A stretch of 64,000 nt of DNA from Emiliania huxleyi CCMP1516 (GCF_000372725.1 NW_005196379.1:190247-254246), one strand, 5' to 3'; positions 10,497 to 20,932 are shown, counted from the stretch's first letter. Numbers and translations: made by a program. The notes: generated by a model from the letters alone, not told the origin.

Positions 10497-13400
10497 TCAC
10501 AAGCTGCTCATCTTGATGGAGTGCACGCTCCAGTGCTTTGCCCTCGGGCGGCCCTCCGCCTCTCCCTCCTCCTCCTCCCACCGCCCCTCGGCCGGGTAGT
10601 AGACGGTCTGCCGCTCGAACGCCTTGTACGGCACGCCCGGCCGCTGGACGCCCTGCTGCGCGTCCAGCCAGTCCAGGTTGAGCCAGACGAAACCGTCGGC
10701 GTCGACGCGGTAGTGGTAGGTGCGGCCGAGCCATCGCGAGCGGGGCAACGCCGCACGCACCCACGCGGAGAGCCGCGAAGGCCGCTTGCCGAGCCGCACC
10801 TCGGCGAGGAGCTGGCAGACGGGCCGCACCTCCTCGGTCTCTCCGCGCAGCAGCGCCGCCTCCAACGGCGCCACCTCCCGCGGGGGGAGGCCTACGGACA
10901 GGACGCGGCTCGCTACGGCAAGGCTAGCGGCGGCGTGGACGGCCGACCGCGGGCGGGCGCCTTCGGCTGGCTGCGGCGGGAGGGGCACGCCGGCGGAGCA
11001 GCCGACGCTGATGCGGACCTGCGCGCCGAGCAGCTGCATCAGGCACGCGATGAAGATCGCAAACTTGTTGCCGTCCCCGCCGGCGTTGACGAGGTGGTCG
11101 GCCGCCGGCAAGAGCGGCCTCGCGGACGCGAGCGCCGGCCGGTGCGTGAGGGGCTCCGGCTCCTGCCCAGACGGGGCCTCGAAGGCGGCCTCCTTGTACT
11201 CGCGCCTACGGGACGTGTCTCCGGCGTGTCGAGGGGCGTGTGCTGGACACGCCCCGCTCCCGCCCGCCCTCGCGCCGGAGGCGGTGCTGCTTGACCGCCT
11301 CGACGATGGTGCGCATCAGCCGCGGCTCGAGCGCCTGGCGAGTGCGCGAAGGGAGGCGGTGTGAAGGAGCGCGGGCCGGCCTCCCTACCGCGGTTGCCGT
11401 GGCGCACGTCTGCGAGTCCCATCAGGCGCAGCAGCTCGCGGAAGGCTTGCTTGTCGGAGAGCTCGCCGCTCGCCTCGCCGACGTAGTTTGCGAGCACGGT
11501 GCTCACCAGCTGCGGCAGCTTGAGCAGCCGGCCGTAGTGCTCCTCCTGCGGAATAGGCGAGGCGCGGGCTGGGGCGCTGGGTGGGGGAGAGGCGCTGCGC
11601 GACAGAGAGGCGCTGGCCGGGGGAGAGAGAGGCGGAGTAGGAGGAGGCGATGCGGGAGAGAAGGGGGGGGGGGGGGAGAGGGAAAGGGGGGGGGGGGGGA
11701 AAGGGAAAGGGAAAAAGGGAAAAAAAAAGGGAGAGGGAAAGGGAAAAAGGGAAAGGGAGGGAAAAAAAAAAAAAAAAAGGGGGAAAAAGAAAAAGAGGCG
11801 GGGTGGGGACTTCCCCTNNNNNNNNNNNNNNNNNNNNNNNNNNNNNNNNNNNNNNNNNNNNNNNNNNNNNNNNNNNNNNNNNNNNNNNNNNNNNNNNNNN
11901 NNNNNNNNNNNNNNNNNAGAGCAGAAGAGGCACAACAAGGATGAGCGAGAGGGGTTACTTCGGAGATGCAGGGGAGAACAGATGGAGGAGTACGTACGGC
12001 AAGATGGATAGATAGAGGGCTCGTCGGACAAGAGTTCTCGGGTGAGCAGTGGGAGAGGGAGAGAGGGAGAGAGAGAGGGAGAGGGAGAGGGAGAGAGGGA
12101 GAGGGAGGGAGAGAGAGAGAGAGAGAGGGGGAGAGAGAGAGAGAGGCGGGGTGGGGACTTCGCCTTGTCGCGCCGCCGCCGCTTCTCCTCCTCCTCCTCG
12201 GTCCGCTCCTCCACCCCGCCTTTCCCCTCGTCCTCCGCCCAGCTGGCGCGTGCCGCGCGGAGAGCAGCCGCCTCCTCGCGCCACGCGGCGAGGGCGGCGG
12301 CGCCCGAGCCGAACCCCCACTCGTCGGGAGGGGAGGAGGAGGCGGCGGCAGCCTCCGCCACCCCGTCGGCGACGCCTGGCTCGGAGAGGAGCGCGCCGCC
12401 AAGCTCGGCAGCCTCGTCTGCGCGGGAGCCGGCCAGCCCCAGCTCGGCCGACCGCCGCAGCAGCGTCGTCAGCAGCCCGAGGCGGCGGCCCTCGTACACG
12501 CGCCGCTGCTCCGCCCGCCGCCGGTCCTCGTCGGCGAGGGAGGGGTCCTCCGCGCGCACCGTCGCGATCAGCTCCTCGAAGGCGCGGCTCGCGAGCCACT
12601 CGGCGGCGCGCCTAGAGGCGCGAGCTCAGCGAACGCTGCGGAAGGCTGCGGCGGAGGGCTGCGGCGGAGGGGGGAGCAACTCTCGCGCGCGCCTCTCGCG
12701 CTGCTCGCGGAAGGCGAGCCGCAGCAGCGTGTCGCCGGCTCCACCGCCGCCCGCGCCGCCCGCAGACGCAGGGCGGCCTGCTTCGGCGGGCGGCACGCTG
12801 GAGGGGAGAGGTCCGTCGGCCAGCCGCGGCGTGAGCTGCTCCGCGTCGGAGTGGGAGAGGTTGAGCCGGCCGAGCAAGGACCGCCACTGCTCCGGCTCGG
12901 CCTGCTCCGGCTCGAGCTCGAGCAAGTTGAGCGCCTCGCCGACGAGCGCGTGCACCGTGCCGTTGATCGCCGCCACCGACCACGTCTCGGAGGGGGCGAG
13001 GAGCGGGGCGCCGTCGGCGTCGAGGGCGGTCGAGTCGTTGTACAGCGCCGCACGCAGCTTCTGAGCGACGAGGGCGAGGCTGCTGGCCGAAGCGATGGCG
13101 CGCTGGCTCCGGTGCGCTGCGACGGCGGCGAGGAGCTCCTCCTGGGGAGGGGAGGGGGATGTGGGTTTGTGAGAGGAGGAGGGAGGAGGGGCGGGGCGGG
13201 GAGGGCGAGGGAGACAGAGGGGGGGGGGGGGGGAGGAGAGGGAGGAGAGGGAGGAGAGGGAGGAGAGGGAGGAGAGGGCGAGGGAGGAAGAGGAAGGAGA
13301 GGAGGAGGGGGAGGGGGGGGGGCGGGGGACTCCTCCGGAAGGGAACGGTCAGGGTCAGGGTCAGGGTTAGGGTCAGGGTCAGGGTTAGGGTTAGGGTCAG

Positions 13401-14779
13401 AGTTAGCTCCTCCACACGGAAGGGAACGGAGCTGCGCGGCAGCTCGATCAGGGTGAGCAGCTCCGACAGGACGAGCGAGTCGCTCATCGACATCGGCAAG
13501 TCGTACTGCTCGAGGGAGACATGCACCGCTTGCTCCAGCGACGCAGGCGCCGCCGCCTCGCCTCCGCCGCCCGCCCCGCCTCCGCCGCCCGCCGCGGCCT
13601 CGCGGATCGAGGCCCACGCGGCGGCGACCCGCGCGCGCTGCTGGCGGTGCGCGTCGATCGCGGCGCCGACCCGCGCCTGCGCCTCGGGGGTGACGAGGAG
13701 GCGGGAGAGGCCGAGGAGCTCAAACACCTCCGCCACCTGCGCCGCCTCGCCTCCGGCCAGCGATCCGACGTCGCTCCTCGCCAGCGCCTGCGGGACGACC
13801 CAAGGAAGGGAGGAGAGGGGGGGTGGAGAGGGGGGCCGTGGTGAAGTGGGGGAAGTGGTCGCCACGGAGAGTGCAGCGAGGTCGAGCTGGCGAGAGGGGC
13901 CGCTTCGCTAGGGAGGCGCCTGGGAGACGACTTGCCTCAGAGGCTCGTCGTCGCCGCCGCCGTGCAGGAGGCTGACCGCGCCGGGCTGCCGCTGCTGCAG
14001 GCTCTGGGCCCAGTGGTCTGCGCCTGGCGGGCGGGGCAGCAGCGAGCCTCGTGAGCCTCTGCCACGGGCAAGAAGGGGCAACCCCCCCCCCCCCCCTCCC
14101 TCCCCCTCCCCTTGCGGGGCGAGTGTGCACCGAACGACCAGAGGGCAAAGATGGTCAGCGCGTCCGCCGTCAGGCTACCGCCCTCTGCGCCGTCGGCCGC
14201 GCCGCCCGCGACGGCGCCGAGTGCTGCCGCCGCCGCGGCTTGCTGCTGCGCGCGCGAGAAGCGGTCGAAGAGTGCGGCGACGGGGCCGGCGTCGCGAGGG
14301 GCGAGGGCGGCGGCGAGGGAGCGGCAGAGCACCACCTGGTCCGAGGGGCGGCTCAGGGCGGTGCGGGTGGCGGGGCGAGCAGAGGGCCGTGGGGGGCGGA
14401 GCAGAGGGCCGTGGGAGGCGGAGCAGAGGGCCGTGGGAGGCGGAGCAGAGGGCCGTGGGGGGCGGAGCAGAGGGCCGTGGAAGGCGGAGCAGAGGGCCGT
14501 GGGAGGCGGAGCAGAGGGCCGTGGGAGGCGGAGCAGAGGGTCGTGGGGGGCGGAGCAGAGGGCCGTGGGGGGCTGCCTCGGCGCGCATCTCTGCGAGGGT
14601 GGCGGTGAGGCGCTCGCGGCCGTGCCACGCGAGGACCTGGCGGAGGGGGAGGAGGGGGTGAGGCGAGCCGGGTGCCGCGGGAGGGCCTCCACCGAGCGCG
14701 CGCCAGCACAGCCAGCGCCGGCTGGCCCCACCGCAGCGTCCTCTTGCCGCCCTCGAGGGACCGGAGCGACTTGAGCGGC
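10497..14779 (-). CDS. Multi-exon protein of unknown function with transglutaminase-like C-terminus
   Basis: A chain of good minus-strand exons in shifting frames. Read 5' to 3' they include QVLAWHGRERLTATLAEM (about 14640), VVLCRSLAAALAPRDAGPV (about 14320), DHWAQSLQQRQPGAVSLLHG (about 14020), VAEVFELLGLSRLLVTPEAQ (about 13720), VAAINGTVHALVGEALNLLE (about 12970), WLASRAFEELIATVRAEDPS (about 12600), LLKLPQLVSTVLANYVGEAS (about 11520), LMRTIVEAVKQHRLRR (about 11310) and a last exon from about 11190 to the stop at 10497. The last exon has GGDGNKFAIFIACLMQLLGA and, later, YHYRVDADGFVWLNLDW, an order and spacing that resemble a transglutaminase-like fold whose expected Cys is Gly. I hold this weakly. 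One intron carries a telomere-like tract (13349-13406), another an N gap. The upstream Derlin-like exons may belong to the same gene. Confidence 0.5.
11650..12160. repeat. Purine-rich low-complexity tract spanning an assembly gap
   Basis: GGGGGG/GGAAA-rich sequence (11650-11795), then 100 N (11818-11917), then (GA/GGGA)n (12050-12145). The block GCGGGGTGGGGACTTC occurs on both sides of the gap, at about 11798 and 12146, so the gap probably hides a duplicated or mis-joined intron segment. The G/A homopolymer runs on the left look like low-quality sequence. Confidence 0.8.
11818..11917. other. Assembly gap (100 N)
   Basis: Exactly 100 unknown bases, a conventional placeholder length, so the true size is unknown. 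Confidence 0.99.
13200..13320. repeat. GAGGGAGGA minisatellite
   Basis: Imperfect 9-12 bp purine repeats around GGAGGAGAGGGA next to the telomere-like tract, in the same predicted intron. Confidence 0.75.
13330..13429. repeat. Interstitial telomere-like tract with flanking duplication (site 2)
   Basis: GGTTAGGG/GGTCAGGG units fill 13349-13406. On the left is CTCCTCCGGAAGGGAACGG (13330-13348) and on the right the same sequence with a 4-bp insertion (13407-13429). The right copy belongs to coding sequence of the minus-strand gene (ELPRSSVPFRVEEL). Confidence 0.85.
14385..14575. repeat. 22-bp minisatellite GGGCCGTGGGAGGCGGAGCAGA
   Basis: About eight near-identical copies. It sits between two good minus-strand exons, so it is probably an intron made almost wholly of tandem repeats. 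Confidence 0.9.
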
Positions 14780-15624
14780 GAGAGGCGGGCCAGCCGGCAC
14801 CTCACGCCGCCAGAGCCGCCCTTGGCCGCCCGCGCCGCCGCCGCCGCGCCCGCCGCAGCAGCAACACCGCCTCCCGCCGCCGCCGCTGCAGCGAGCGCCG
14901 AAGCCGAGCTCCGCACCGCAGGCGGCGGCGGCGGGCATGCGGCCAGAGCAGCGTCGAGCGCGAGGGCTGCGCCGAGGGCGATGAGGTTGGGGAGCGAGGC
15001 GCGGGAGCCGGCCACGGCCACGCTCAGCGCGAGCAGGCACCAAGGAGCCGCAGCAGCGCCGACGCTCACGGCGCCGCCGAGCTGCACGCGCCGCTTTGGC
15101 TCCGCCCGGGCCCAGAGGCTGACGACAAAGAAGGCGAGCGGCTGCGCGACCAGGAGCGGCTGCTCGCCCCGCCACGGCAGAGCAGCGCAGAGCGAGCAGA
15201 TCAGCGCCGCGCCCAGCGCGAGGAGCGCAGCGTAGCGGTGCGGCACGGCCGCCCAGCGCCCGTCCTGCTCCAGCTCAGAAGAGAAGCCGCCAAAGAGCCA
15301 AAGCTGCACCGCAAACCGGGCACCGAGCTCGTCCGTGTACGCGAGCGCACCGAGAAGCCGCCAAAGCAGCGCAGCGCCCGTCGTTGACTCGCCAAGCATC
15401 TGAGCTCGCGCCGTACCACCTGTGACACTGACCACAGCGGCGAGCGTGCACAGCAAGAGGTAGGCACCGGTGACGCGCCCGACCGCCGGCGAGGATGGGC
15501 CGATGATCCTGGCCAAGAAGGCGAGGGCGCACAGCTGGCCCGTGAGAGGCCCGACGGTCGACATCTGAGCGTCAGCGGGATGAGCGGCGACGGCGGCGAC
15601 GGCGGCGCAACAATCTGCCGACAA
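14780..15624 (-). CDS. Derlin-like membrane protein (N-terminal exon)
   Basis: One exon encodes several hydrophobic helices in Derlin/rhomboid-like order. An early segment, PAVGRVTGAYLLLCTLAAVV, corresponds to the PPVTR start of Derlins. Next come AVQLWLFGGF, LLALGAALICSLCAALPW and PLAFFVVSLWARAEPKRRV, followed by APWCLLALSVAVAGS and SLPNLIALGAALALD. The WARAEP and APWCLLALSV blocks match the Derlin WSRRNP and LPWVLLALS signatures. Derlins sit in the ER membrane and help move misfolded proteins out for degradation; in algae with red-lineage plastids, relatives also act in protein import (SELMA). Which applies here cannot be told. An Ala-rich tail leads without a stop into RSLEGGKRTLRWGQPALAVL, which looks like it splices into the next exons, so this may be the front of the 10.5-14.8 kb gene. 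An alternative start is ATG 15564. Confidence 0.55.
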
Positions 15625-16004
15625 TCTCTCGGCCCCAAGATATTTTTGAGTGCGCAGGAGCCTTCAGCCAACTAAAAAACACACCTCCGATGCCGACTTA
15701 GTGTGGGGAGGGTCGGCGAGCACTCACCCACTAGTCGACGCCGCAGGGCCGGGGCACTGGCCACGGCCTCGCCGACCACTAGAAGGCGGCCCACCCACTA
15801 CGCGCACTATCTTACTTACTTACTTACTTAGTGCGCGGGGTGGCAGGAGGCACTCACCCACTAGCCCGCTCGCCGGCGGCCCACTCACTACCCTACGCGC
15901 ACTAACTTAGTGCGCGTGGTAGCCGAGCCCACCTCTCCGTCCGCCGGCGAAGGGCACTGCGAGCGGCCCGCTGGACCCTGGACCACTCACTCCCCCCCGG
16001 CCGG
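15625..16004. repeat. Intergenic with paired CGCGCACTA hairpins
   Basis: Two inverted repeats with the same arms: TACGCGCACTA (15799-15809) facing TAGTGCGCG (15829-15837) across a (CTTA)n loop, and CTACGCGCACTAA (15893-15905) facing TTAGTGCGCGTGGTAG (15907-15922) with a 1-bp loop. CACTCACCCACTAG recurs at about 15721 and 15851. No gene seen. Confidence 0.7.
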
Positions 16005-16495
16005 CCAGCGCCGGCATCATCCGTAGAGGCACGAGTGTTCGAAGAGAGAGTGGACCTGAGCAACAACATGACCTGGAGGCAAATGATCGGAGTGGGAGTC
16101 AGAAATGTGGTCCTTGCGCGAGGGGAGCTCGATAGACTCGAGGGGCCAGGATACGCCGCGAGGAGGACGGAGTTGCGCCGAAAGGCGAAAGAAGCCGCGA
16201 GAACAAGGGACCGGCAGGCGGCGGCGTCACAGGACGAGGCAGAAGAGAACGACGCGACAGAGGAGGAAATGACAAGGGAGAGAACGACGAGAGTGGGACG
16301 ACCGCGAGGTGGCATGAAGATTGCAGCGAGAAGCGGCGAGAGACTGCGAAGAGAGATAGGAAGAGGCAGACTCCCTAGGGTGGGCGACGGCTAGCGCACC
16401 ACACACCTCTCCTTAAAATCCCTGTGTGGTGGCGGCGTGCCGTCCTCCCATCCCTCCCTTGGGTTGGCTGTTTCCTTTCTTTTTTCTTTTCGCTC
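16005..16495 (+). repeat. Dispersed repeat with open frame, copy 2
   Basis: It aligns with 7810-8545. In this copy 16035-16394 is open for 119 residues (very Arg/Glu-rich, with an AT-hook-like VGRPRGG), while copy 1 has lost the frame. It ends about 15 bp before the start of a small two-exon gene, so it may supply that gene's promoter or 5' UTR. No transposase or reverse transcriptase motif is visible. Confidence 0.75.
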
Positions 16496-16508
16496 AACGC
16501 GCGCTTCG

Positions 16509-16813
16509 ATGGAGACGGAGCACGGCGGGAGGAGAACGCTGCCACCGGGGGCGGAGGAGCTTCGCAAGTACGTTGCCGTGGCCGAGACGGAGGCGGAGGC
16601 AACTAGGACGACCGCGTCAGAACGCGGTGCGCATATGCGGCGGCAGGCGCGAGCGGCGCAAAACCCCACACAGTTCTCACCCCGTTCTCCGGCGCCGCCG
16701 TAGAGAAAATGTCCTTGATCATGGCCGAGCTGCGTGAGGAGGTCAAGCACATCGAGCAGACCAACTGGATGTACGCGGGTGGAGGGACGTTCGGATCAAT
16801 ACGCAAGATCTGA
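16509..16813 (+). CDS. Small two-exon protein, 65 residues, unknown
   Basis: Exons 16509-16598 and 16706-16813 join in frame through a GC-AG intron (GAG|gcaact ... gtagag|AAA). The product is charged and helical: PPGAEELRKYVAVAETEAE in exon 1, then KMSLIMAELREEVKHIEQT and NWMYAGGGTFGSIRKI at the C-terminus. The second exon has clear protein-like composition and an exact stop. Its length and helical nature suggest a small subunit of a larger complex, but I do not recognise the family. Other donors a few codons upstream are possible. Confidence 0.55.
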
Positions 16814-17326
16814 CTGCCGATGCGGTGTGCACTGACTGGCGTTGCAGCGCACCGCAAATTCGCCTCCCCGGGGGTGGCAGCGCGGCGGAGAGATACCGGC
16901 CGCCCTACCCACCCCGCTGGTGGACAACCCGAGGCGCCCGCGGTCTTGCGTGCCCCTCTGGGCGCAACCGCGAACCGGTTGCGGCTCACCGAAGCGCCGA
17001 GCGCTCCCAAACACCAACGCTGCCACCGTGAGAGTTGGGAGAGAGGTTGTTTAGCCGGCGAGGCGTCTATGTTGCTCCTCTCACCGCACCGCAGGCTGCG
17101 CGGGGTACGCCAACGAAGGGCCCTCAGGGTCAGTTATTAATATAGATAAAATACCAATTACCATGTAGAGCCGTACGGCTAACGCCGCTCACGGATCTGC
17201 CTGCGGGCCGACCTTCACAGCTCACAGCTCACATCCCATACTCCATACAGACATACACACAGAGCCGGGGTCTCCGCACGGCCAAACAAGAAACATATCG
17301 CTCGGGGTTCAGAGACCGAGACGGCG
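16814..17326. other. Intergenic, nothing seen
   Basis: Open frames overlap on both strands without motifs. No gene supported. Confidence 0.35.
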
Positions 17327-17773
17327 TTAAGCTAGGGCGCAAGGCTGATCCAGCGAGGCATGCAACGCTTTCTGTTCCGAAAGAAGCTGTGCCATCCTCT
17401 CGCGGCCAGATCGGATGCGGGCGTCGAACTGCTCACAGAACTCGGCGCGAGCCTCGTCCTCAGCGAGCGCCTGCTTAGCGTCCTCAGTGGACCAGTCGAT
17501 GGGGGCGCGTGCCATGGCGTTGATACCGCCGCTGGAGAGGATCGCCGCAAGCGCGCCCTCACGTTCCAGAGCGCACGCCAGCGAGCTTTGCACCTCCCGC
17601 TGCGCCTCGGCCAGCTCGGTCTTTTCGGCGATGAGGGCCTCGTTCTGGCGCTGAAGGTCCGTCAGCTGCGCCTTCAGCGTTGCGTGGGCCGCCTCCCGCG
17701 CCACTCGGCTGGGGGCAGCGCGGCTGGCCGAGGCCTTAACGGGGGCTGGCCGCGGCGGTCCGAACTGAGACAT
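17327..17773 (-). CDS. Coiled-coil protein, about 148 residues
   Basis: Start ATG at 17773 (MSQFGPPRPAPVKAS); the frame is open further upstream but the sequence there is not protein-like. After a Pro/Ala/Ser-rich N-terminus, residues about 28-75 form a heptad-like helix (AHATLKAQLTDLQRQNEAL, IAEKTELAEAQREVQSSLAC). A conserved-looking INAMARAPIDWSTEDAKQAL segment follows, then a second helix (FDARIRSGRERMAQLLSEQ). Family not recognised. It is probably a soluble structural or adaptor protein. No introns needed. Confidence 0.65.
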   Translation of the reverse strand: MSQFGPPRPAPVKASASRAAPSRVAREAAHATLKAQLTDLQRQNEALIAEKTELAEAQREVQSSLACALEREGALAAILSSGGINAMARAPIDWSTEDAKQALAEDEARAEFCEQFDARIRSGRERMAQLLSEQKALHASLDQPCALA

Positions 17774-18157
17774 CGTCTCGTCCGTGTCGGTGCGCTTGAA
17801 GAGCCGGCTGAGAAAAAGAATTTTAAGGGTGGCCTCGCACGACACCGGGTACGGGACTGGCACTGCAAAGGCGAATTTTACAAGTAAACTCCCTCGCACA
17901 ACACTGGGCACGGGACTGGCACGCACTGGCACTAACACAGGTACACCACTGGAGCCGCCTAAGCGACTCCCGCGAGGACGTCAAGAAAAAGAAATTGAGG
18001 GTAAAAGAATTAAAAGGTACGCCACGGGAGCCGCCTAAGCGACTCCTGCGAGGACGGCGAGGTTAGCTACGTCTCGACCGCCCGCTCGCTCGCCGCAGGC
18101 ACAAGCTCTTGTCAATGAGAGAGAGGTCTCCCCTCGTTTAGTTCACAATCTGCTCTG

Positions 18158-18220
18158 CGGCCCTGGATGTGTTTTGGATGTGCGGTTATTACTGACTGCA
18201 CTCCAAGTGCTCCAAGTGCT
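18158..18220 (+). repeat. 3' remnant of the 245-bp dispersed repeat
   Basis: It carries the GCGGCCCTGGATGTG start of the repeat's tail and the CTGACTGCACTCCAAGTGCT tandem tail, with an internal GGATGTG duplication. The first 180 bp of the unit are missing. Confidence 0.75.
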
Positions 18221-18782
18221 GCGATGTGGCAGGTGCGGATGAAAGATTTCATGTATCAAACGCATAAAAGAAGAAAAACACACGGACTGGCAAGACTGGC
18301 GCATAAAAGAATTTTCCCCCGAGACGGAGGCGGTAGTGGCTCTGGAAGTGGTGGCGCCGGCAGAGGCAGCGGCGGGAATGGCGCTGGCAGTGGTGGTCTT
18401 GGCAGAGCAGTGGACGGGGCCAGCGGCGGCAGCAACGGCAGTGGTGGAGCCATGCGCGGCGCTGGGCGCCGTCGCTGCCTTGCTGCAGCACAGCACGAGC
18501 GCTGCCCCCTTGCGCGGGATGTTGGCCGGGGCGGAAAGTTGCGCTTTTCGGTCGCACGCAACGGCGGGCGATTCGCTGTGGACAGCTTCGCTGCGTTTGA
18601 AGGGCGATTTCCAAACTTCAGAAGCGACTCACGGGTCACGGCTCTCTTGCTTTGGAGCGTTCATGTGGATCATGTCTATGACTACGAAGGATCACCGCTC
18701 ACAGATCCGCCGCGCAACAGTACCCGCTACTCGGAAACTGAGGAGGGAGGGAGGGAGATGAGCGCTCGCTCGCTGTAAGCTG

Positions 18783-18905
18783 TACTGTAGAGATGTAGAG
18801 CGCTGAAGCGCTGTAGAGCACTGTAGAGCTAGAGCTCTACATCAGGCGCGTGACGGACCGCGTGCGTTGTAGAGCGATGTAGAGGCGCTCTACAACGTCA
18901 AATCT
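18783..18905. repeat. TGTAGAGC motif cluster with hairpins
   Basis: Seven or more TGTAGAG(C) motifs occur in both orientations. They include the palindrome GTAGAGCTAGAGCTCTAC (about 18823-18840) and a stem TTGTAGAGCG..CGCTCTACAA (about 18865-18896). Confidence 0.75.
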
Positions 18906-19470
18906 CTACAACAAACTCTACAACATAAGCGGCGAACGAGGCACGGTCGCTCTCCGACACGAGTGAGGCGCGTTGCACTTGCCAATGGCAGTGCTGCCCG
19001 CCCAACGGTTGGCAGGTGCCTCTGCTGCTGTTGCATGCCGGCTGCGACTGGCCGGCGCCAGCGCCTTGGCGGAGGCGGTAAGGATGGACGCAAGCGAGAT
19101 TTAGTAGCCAAACAAGGGTCCCCGCCCCGAAAAGCCGAAAACGCCGGCCGCCCCCTTTCAACGAAAAACAAGAGCTCTTGGCAGGGTCGTCGCCCGCGCG
19201 TTGCAGCGCGCGTTGCAGCGCGCGCCTCCCGAACCTCTGGCGGGACGAGCAATGTCGAAGTCCCCCCCCGCGCTCGACGGGCCGCGCCATCATGCCATCC
19301 ACCCGGTGCCTGTAGCCTTTTAGCGCAGCGTAGAAGAGGAGCAGCTGGTAGCGCAGCGTAGAAGAGGAGGAGCACAACGCTGCGCCTTTCTGCAGCAAGA
19401 GCGCAAGCCAAGTGCAGAGCTGAATCCTCACCAAGCCTCTGCGCCCTAGGCAACGAGCAAGCAGTCCTTC

Positions 19471-20932
19471 ATGCGCCACCAACCGAAGCCGAATAGTACT
19501 CCAGAGCCGTACCCGCACTTGGCTTGCACGGTGTGGGTCGCGACAGAAGCCTCAAAGTTCACGACGGTGTCAAATGAGGCGTCGCTCTGGATGGCGCCGG
19601 ATGGCTACCTCTCGAAGCTGACACTATGCCCCGTGCCCTCTGAGAGCAAGGAGCGCGGCGTGCGACAATCGCGACCGATAAGCTCGGAGCAGGCGAGGCC
19701 GGCGGCGGGGCACTCCTCCATGGGGGAGAGTAGTGGCCAGGCGGGCCCGGGGCCGGACGAGCTCCCGCCGGCCGCGCGCGAGATTCAATGGCATCAGGTG
19801 TGCGTGGACGTCGCCATGCTATCCGTGAAGTGCAAACACTTGACCCTAAACGTGGGCTGGTGCAGGTGCGAGGCATCAAGGCGCTGGAGCGGAGGTTCGA
19901 AATTACCTTGAAGCTCGTCGGCAGCGGACGGTTCATCACTCTTCGGCTGCTTGAGCGCGCAACTGTGGCGACACTGCGGCACGCGAGGTCAGCGAAAGCA
20001 ACGTCGCCCCTGTTCGACTGCAGGCGCGCCGATTTCGAGCGGTGGCTGCGTGCGGTGCGGAGCTGGGAGGACGAGATCCTTGTGCGGTGCGTGGAGATAG
20101 TTGGCGCAGAGGACGCCTAGCACATGAACGGCGGCTGAGCCTTTGTGCCCTGGCCTTCCTCTCACCGCAGGCAAGCTCGGCTCTTCCCCCCGATGGCCGA
20201 CGAGAAGATGCGGTACCAGGCGCTGGACCACATATGCACGTGGTTTCGCAGGGAGGCGTCAACGCCATCCCCACCCGTCCTCGTGCTCACGACTCACAGG
20301 TGCAGGGCACGCTCGCGCGGGCGGTGCAGGGGCTCCTGGGCACCTCCAGCACGCGGCGTCACTTCTTCCGACTGCGCTGGACCGCCGACCTCAACGCGCT
20401 GGTCCTGTCTTATACGGAGGAGTTTCCGACAGAGACGTCGGCGTGGAGGACGGTGGAGTGGTCGGAGCGGGTGCGCATTCACGCGAGCAGCGAGGAGCTG
20501 AGCTGCCTGACCATCGTGCTCAAGAGCAGCGGGGCGCTCGTCCACCTTCGAGCGGACGCACCGGCCGACTTTGTCAGCTGGCTCGCAAACCTGCAGGCGG
20601 CTCTCCCCTCCAAGCCCCTCCTCCCCATACCTCACCAGTCCCTGAAAGCCTTTGAACTCCACTCGCCAGGCATGGGACGCATACAGTCGACTCTCACACC
20701 GCGGCAAGTCCATGGAAGTGTGAGGCGCTGGCACTATGCCCGAACAGCTCAATGTGCGAAGATTTTGGCATTTGGGAGAGCAGCGCTGACAGTGACACCT
20801 ATCAGCGGACCTTTCGAACGCCGGCCGTTGCGCCTCCACCTTTGTTCTGCCATGCGTGGTATGCCGCCCAAACCGGCGCCGCTCCCGACCGGCCCCGTAG
20901 TTTGTTTCTCATATCTGTCTTCGAGCGGATGA
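19471..20932 (+). CDS. Protein with two PH-like domains
   Basis: At least three joined exons. The exon ending at 20086 encodes VRGIKALERRFEITLKLV, FITLRLLERATVATL and, at its end, FDCRRADFERWLRAVRSW, in the beta-strand then C-terminal-helix pattern of a PH domain. A GT-AG intron (20087-20170) joins it to MADEKMRYQALDHICTWFRRE. A 44-bp GC-AG intron (20256-20299) then leads to VQGTLARAVQGLLGTSSTRR, HFFRLRWTADLNALVLSYTE and LRADAPADFVSWLANLQAAL, a second and clearer PH-like unit with the terminal Trp helix. PH domains usually bind phosphoinositides or proteins at membranes. The N-terminal exon from 19471 (YLSKLTLCPVP and flanks) and the tail after about 20620 are uncertain; the tail may contain another intron, because FGIWESSADSDTYQRTF reads well in another frame. 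Confidence 0.6.

Larger units (their letters stand above)
17774..19470. other. Gene-poor stretch with small repeats
   Basis: It holds a 42-bp direct repeat (17940-17981 and 18016-18057, around GCCGCCTAAGCGACTC), the 3' remnant of the 245-bp repeat (18158-18220) and the TGTAGAGC hairpin cluster (18783-18905). Open frames at 18167-18778 (Gly/Ser-rich on +, Ala/Pro-rich on -) are equally good on both strands, so I do not call a gene. Frames at 18890-19518 are similarly unsupported. Confidence 0.45.

Noticed and set aside
18167-18778. Gly/Ser-rich gene on plus strand
   Set aside because: The minus strand has equally long Ala/Pro/Ser-rich frames; there is no motif or splice evidence.
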